DNA of 17,637 nucleotides from Archaeoglobus sp. (GTDB lineage Archaea > Halobacteriota > Archaeoglobi > Archaeoglobales > Archaeoglobaceae): NCBI GenBank assembly GCA_003978865.1, contig QNXS01000018.1, positions 1 to 17,637 on the forward strand, in the 5' to 3' direction. A model generated the notes under the pieces. That model saw only the letters and a list, made by a program, of their open reading frames with translations. It was not told where the DNA came from and ran no database searches. This document shows positions 15,369 to 17,637 of the stretch, piece after piece. Every line of letters starts with the position of its first letter. Positions within the stretch are counted from its first letter, which is position 1. A program made the position numbers and the translations under genes.

Positions 15369-16286
15369 CGGATACGGAGTTTTTCTGGGAACGAGAAACG
15401 GGATGATTTACATTAAAACAAGCGAAGCTGAGAATACAATTCCAGCAGGGAACGTGGATTGCATACTTGTTGCAAGCGGTGGAGTAAGTATATCTTCATC
15501 TCTTTTGAGGTTTCTATCTGAAAATAGTATTGACATAGTCGTGCTAAATTCTAACGGCTCTGTCTCCGGAATTTTCAGACCGATGTTGAGGAAAGCAAAT
15601 GTTCAGGTGAGAAAAGAGCAGTATTCTGCTCAAAATGATTATAGAGGGCTTTATCTTGCAAAATGCTTTGTTAAAGGGAAGATACTGAACCAGTACTATC
15701 TTTTGAAGTCTGTTGCTAAGAACAGACGAATTCCCTTAAAGGACATTCACGAATTAAAAAAGAGAGCTGATAGAATTGAACTTTGTGAAAAACAGCGTGA
15801 TTTAATTCAAGAGGAAGCAAAAGCTGCAGAAGTTTATTGGAGGATGGTCTCAAATTTCTACAACATAGATAGGAGAAGGAAGAAGTACGATGATCCGGAT
15901 GAATTCAACATGGCTTTGAATTACGGATACAAAGTGCTGTCAGCTTACGTTACACTGGCAATAGATTCTACCAACCTGATCCTTTTGCTGGATTTCTCCA
16001 TGCGGATAGCCTGAGGAGAGCTGCATTAGTTTTCGATTTAATTGAAGAATTCAGACAGCCTGTTGTTGATAGGGCAGTATTCAAGATAACTCCAGAAGCT
16101 AAGGACGGTCTTCTTACAAAGGAAACGAGAAAAGAGATTATAGCTGGGATAAATAAGAGGCTTGAAACGAAGGTAACGTTTAATGGCAGGAAGCTTCCAA
16201 TAGAGTATCATATATTTCTGCAAGCAAGAAGGATTGAACGCTTTCTTCTCGGAAAAGAGAAGTACACTCCATTCGTGTTGAGGTAA
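15352..16286 (+). pseudogene. cas1: cas1 integrase, split by a 1-nt frameshift
   Basis: Cas1 inserts new spacers together with Cas2. The first frame, from ATG 15352, has the Cas1 N-terminus (V-V-V-N-G-Y-G-V-F-L-G) and the first metal-binding glutamate, E155 in E-A-K-A-A-E-V-Y-W. It then runs into TGA at 16012-16014 after a nonsense tail. The rest of Cas1 is intact in another frame from about 15978: D-P-F-A-G-F-L-H with the active-site His, then D-L-I-E-E-F-R-Q-P-V-V-D-R with the remaining acidic residue, ending at TAA 16284-16286. One extra G in CTGATCC (15976-15982) would join them into about 311 residues, a normal length. So one base is missing, through real mutation, a sequencing error, or recoding. 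The unframeshifted part lacks the His and acidic ligands and should be inactive. Overlap with csa1 and a 4-nt gap to cas2 show the intact operon order. Confidence 0.88.
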
Positions 16287-16290
16287 GAAC

Positions 16291-16566
16291 ATGATGACTC
16301 TGGTTATCTACGATATTTCAGATGACAGGACAAGGTTAAAAGTGGCGAACACATGTAAAAGATTCGGTCTGAATAGAATTCAGATGAGTGCATTTCTCGG
16401 TGAAATTTCATCGTCAAGAAGAAAAGAGCTGATTAAGAAGCTGAAAAGGATTTTGAAAGGTGAAGGAAACATTCAGGTTTTCGTAATTTGTAAGCCAGAT
16501 TTTTCCTTGCGTGAGGTTATTGGTGATTACGTTGAGGAAGGATGCGATAGCACGATCATCATTTGA
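16291..16566 (+). CDS. cas2: Cas2, adaptation protein
   Basis: Cas2 is the structural partner of Cas1 in spacer integration. The 91-residue length and the ferredoxin-like start T-L-V-I-Y-D-I-S-D-D-R-T-R-L-K-V carry the conserved aspartate at position 8, with a typical S-A-F-L-G-E-I stretch in the middle. Two ATGs stand in tandem (16291 and 16294) and either may be used. It begins 4 nt after the restored cas1 stop and overlaps the start of cas4. Confidence 0.93.
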   Translation: MMTLVIYDISDDRTRLKVANTCKRFGLNRIQMSAFLGEISSSRRKELIKKLKRILKGEGNIQVFVICKPDFSLREVIGDYVEEGCDSTIII

Positions 16567-17107
16567 GACATCATTTGAATTTCCAGCAAGCTTGATAAAG
16601 CAGTATCTTTACTGCCCAAGAATACCGTATTTTATATTGGTCTTTGGTATCAGGGAGAGAGTTACAGAATTGATGAAGAGCGGAAAGGAGTATCATGCTA
16701 AAAAATTAAAGAAGTTAAGGGAGGAAGGGTGGGAAACTAATGTTTTTTTGAGATCTAAGAAGTATGGGATATACGGTTATGTTGATGCTTTAAAGAAGGA
16801 TGAAAATGGATATACTGTTTTAGAAGTAAAGGATACGGAATACAGGAGAAATGCTGTTAAAATGCATCTCTATCAAGCTGCAAGTTACGCCCTGATGGTG
16901 GAAGAAGTGTTCGGGCGGGTGTGCAGGATCGTTATACTCTACAGAGATAAAGAAGTGGAGTTTCCATTCAATAGGGGAATTAAAAGATACTGTGTATCTA
17001 TAATAAACAAGATCAAGCGAATTTGCGAGAATGGATTGGTTTATCGTCCAAATAGAGTTAGCAGGTGTAAAAATTGTGGTTTCTTCAAGTTCTGCAGGGG
17101 ATTGTAA
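16523..17107 (+). CDS. cas4: Cas4, iron-sulfur exonuclease of adaptation
   Basis: Cas4 trims and orients spacer precursors by recognising the PAM. The protein has the Cas4 order: S-L-I-K-Q-Y-L-Y-C-P-R-I-P-Y with the first cluster cysteine, a histidine in K-E-Y-H-A-K, then G-Y-V-D-A-L and L-E-V-K-D as the RecB acidic/lysine motifs, Q-A-A-S-Y-A-L, and C-K-N-C-G-F-F-K-F-C as the last three cysteines. All catalytic and cluster residues are present. The start is uncertain because no ATG exists. GTG 16523 has GAGGT five nt upstream and gives 194 residues. GTG 16511 (198 residues) and TTG 16532 are alternatives. All overlap cas2, so the genes are coupled. It is the second Cas4-type protein of the operon beside Csa1. 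Confidence 0.9.
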   Translation: MITLRKDAIARSSFETSFEFPASLIKQYLYCPRIPYFILVFGIRERVTELMKSGKEYHAKKLKKLREEGWETNVFLRSKKYGIYGYVDALKKDENGYTVLEVKDTEYRRNAVKMHLYQAASYALMVEEVFGRVCRIVILYRDKEVEFPFNRGIKRYCVSIINKIKRICENGLVYRPNRVSRCKNCGFFKFCRGL

Positions 17108-17162
17108 TTATGTTTTGATTTTATTAAATTTATACAGTGTAAAATATTTCTAATTAATTATC

Positions 17163-17196
17163 AAGATTTTTTGATTTTCGATAAAGATAAAATCTT
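17163..17196 (+). terminator. Inverted repeat with T-run after cas4
   Basis: AAGATTTT (17163-17170) and AAAATCTT (17189-17196) form perfect 8-bp arms around 18 nt. Six Ts (17167-17172) lie in the left arm. It could stop the adaptation operon transcript, or be a leader element. Confidence 0.35.
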
Positions 17197-17312
17197 AACG
17201 GAAGAATTATCAATCTAACGTGTTCCCAAGACTGTTTTTTAGTGTTAGAGTTCATTGGGATTGTTATAATTCGTAAGAGAGGATAAAAAAGGATATTGGA
17301 AGTTGGCTGCTC

Positions 17313-17320
17313 TTTATATA
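17313..17320 (+). promoter_or_regulatory. TATA box of the CRISPR array
   Basis: TTTATATA is the best TATA match in the leader. It lies 92 nt before the first repeat and is oriented to drive the array. Confidence 0.6.
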
Positions 17321-17411
17321 CTAAGTGCCCAGAAGTTGTGTGACCAATGCATGTTTGAAAAAGAAGTTACCAAAAACTATATTAACGGTGATTACTCTAA
17401 TTTTAGCATCG

Positions 17412-17637
17412 GAATCTCATAAAGAGAACGGAAACTTCATCATTTGATGTTATTAGTACGATGATGTTATCGAATCTCATAAAGAGAACGGAAACTATAG
17501 AAAACACTTATTTTTGACTATCACGGATAAACCTGAATCTCATAAAGAGAACGGAAACCAAGATTGATGTCTATATCAACGTCCATGTCTTTCGCAAGCT
17601 CTGAATCTCATAAAGAGAACGGAAACCTGTTATCTCA
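17412..17637 (+). CRISPR. CRISPR array, first four repeats (continues past window)
   Basis: Four identical 24-bp repeats lie at 17412-17435, 17472-17495, 17535-17558 and 17603-17626. They start GAATCTC and end ACGGAAAC. Bases on each side differ between copies, which sets the repeat length. Spacers are 36, 39 and 44 bp, and a fourth is cut by the window end. Each repeat has a small hairpin, TCTC-ATAAA-GAGA, leaving exactly eight nt (ACGGAAAC) after its base, the size of a Cas6-made crRNA handle. Short 24-25 bp repeats are known from archaeal I-A/III loci. The leader side shows transcription on the plus strand. Confidence 0.97.

Larger units (their letters stand above)
17108..17411 (+). promoter_or_regulatory. 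CRISPR leader
   Basis: This 304-bp gap between cas4 and the first repeat is AT-rich and has no gene. It holds a T-rich hairpin (17163-17196) that may end the cas4 transcript and a TATA box at 17313-17320. Predicted transcription start is near 17340-17345, so about 70 nt of leader would precede the first repeat. Repeats point away from it, which fixes the array direction. Confidence 0.8.

Noticed and set aside
15976..15990. Programmed -1 frameshift site in cas1
   Set aside because: A -1 shift is in the right direction, but CCTTTTG is not a classic X-XXY-YYZ slippery site (the CTT to CCT re-pairing mismatches at the middle base), and I see no clear downstream hairpin. Simple loss of one G is the plainer explanation.
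16038..16292. Minus-strand 84-codon frame opposite the end of cas1
   Set aside because: The plus strand encodes the conserved Cas1 C-terminus in another frame, so this is a shadow.

Overview
The window looks like chromosomal DNA of a hyperthermophilic or thermophilic euryarchaeon. Archaeoglobales is my best guess. The reasons are an archaeal zinc-ribbon ribosomal protein L40e, a mannosylglycerate (thermolyte) synthesis pair, archaeal TATA boxes placed about 26 nt before start codons (leaderless transcripts), a csa1 (AF1879-type) gene, and long runs of overlapping genes. The species assignment is inference; the gene content is read from the sequence.

Layout. Positions 1-5643 are housekeeping: the end of rpl40e, a pilin-like secreted protein with an Ig-like domain, a MutS-family ATPase on the minus strand, and a two-gene operon for mannosylglycerate (mpgS, mpgP). 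A tRNA-Ser(GGA) at 5724-5804 marks the border. From about 5995 to the right end the window is a CRISPR-Cas locus.

The CRISPR-Cas locus has four blocks. (1) A single plus-strand gene, csx1 (CARF-HEPN ribonuclease), meets cas6 tail to tail. (2) A tightly overlapping minus-strand operon, read from 14341 down to 7287, runs csa3 (CARF-wHTH regulator), cas10, a small unrecognised ORF, csm2, csm3, csm4, csm5, cas6. It encodes a complete type III-A (Csm) effector plus the crRNA-processing nuclease. (3) A divergent plus-strand adaptation operon runs csa1, cas1, cas2, cas4 (14469-17107). Its cas1 is split by a 1-nt frameshift near 15976-15987. (4) A leader with a clear TATA box is followed by a CRISPR array of 24-bp repeats that continues past the right edge. 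No type I interference genes (cas3, cas5, cas7, cas8) are in the window, so a type III-A effector is paired with an I-A-style adaptation module and regulator.

How the parts should work together. The array transcript is cut by Cas6 at the base of the repeat hairpin, leaving an 8-nt ACGGAAAC handle. crRNAs load into Cas10-Csm2-5. Target RNA binding should activate Cas10 (HD and GGDD motifs are both intact) to make cyclic oligoadenylate, which should activate Csx1. Csa3 carries the same kind of CARF sensor and heads the operon. The 127-bp gap between csa3 and csa1 holds a perfect 16-bp palindrome over the predicted csa3 start site and a nested 38-bp dyad upstream of csa1, which look like operators.

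The most interesting points are this shared regulatory region, the 52-residue HTH-like ORF between cas10 and csm2 with a near-perfect ribosome binding site, and the broken cas1.
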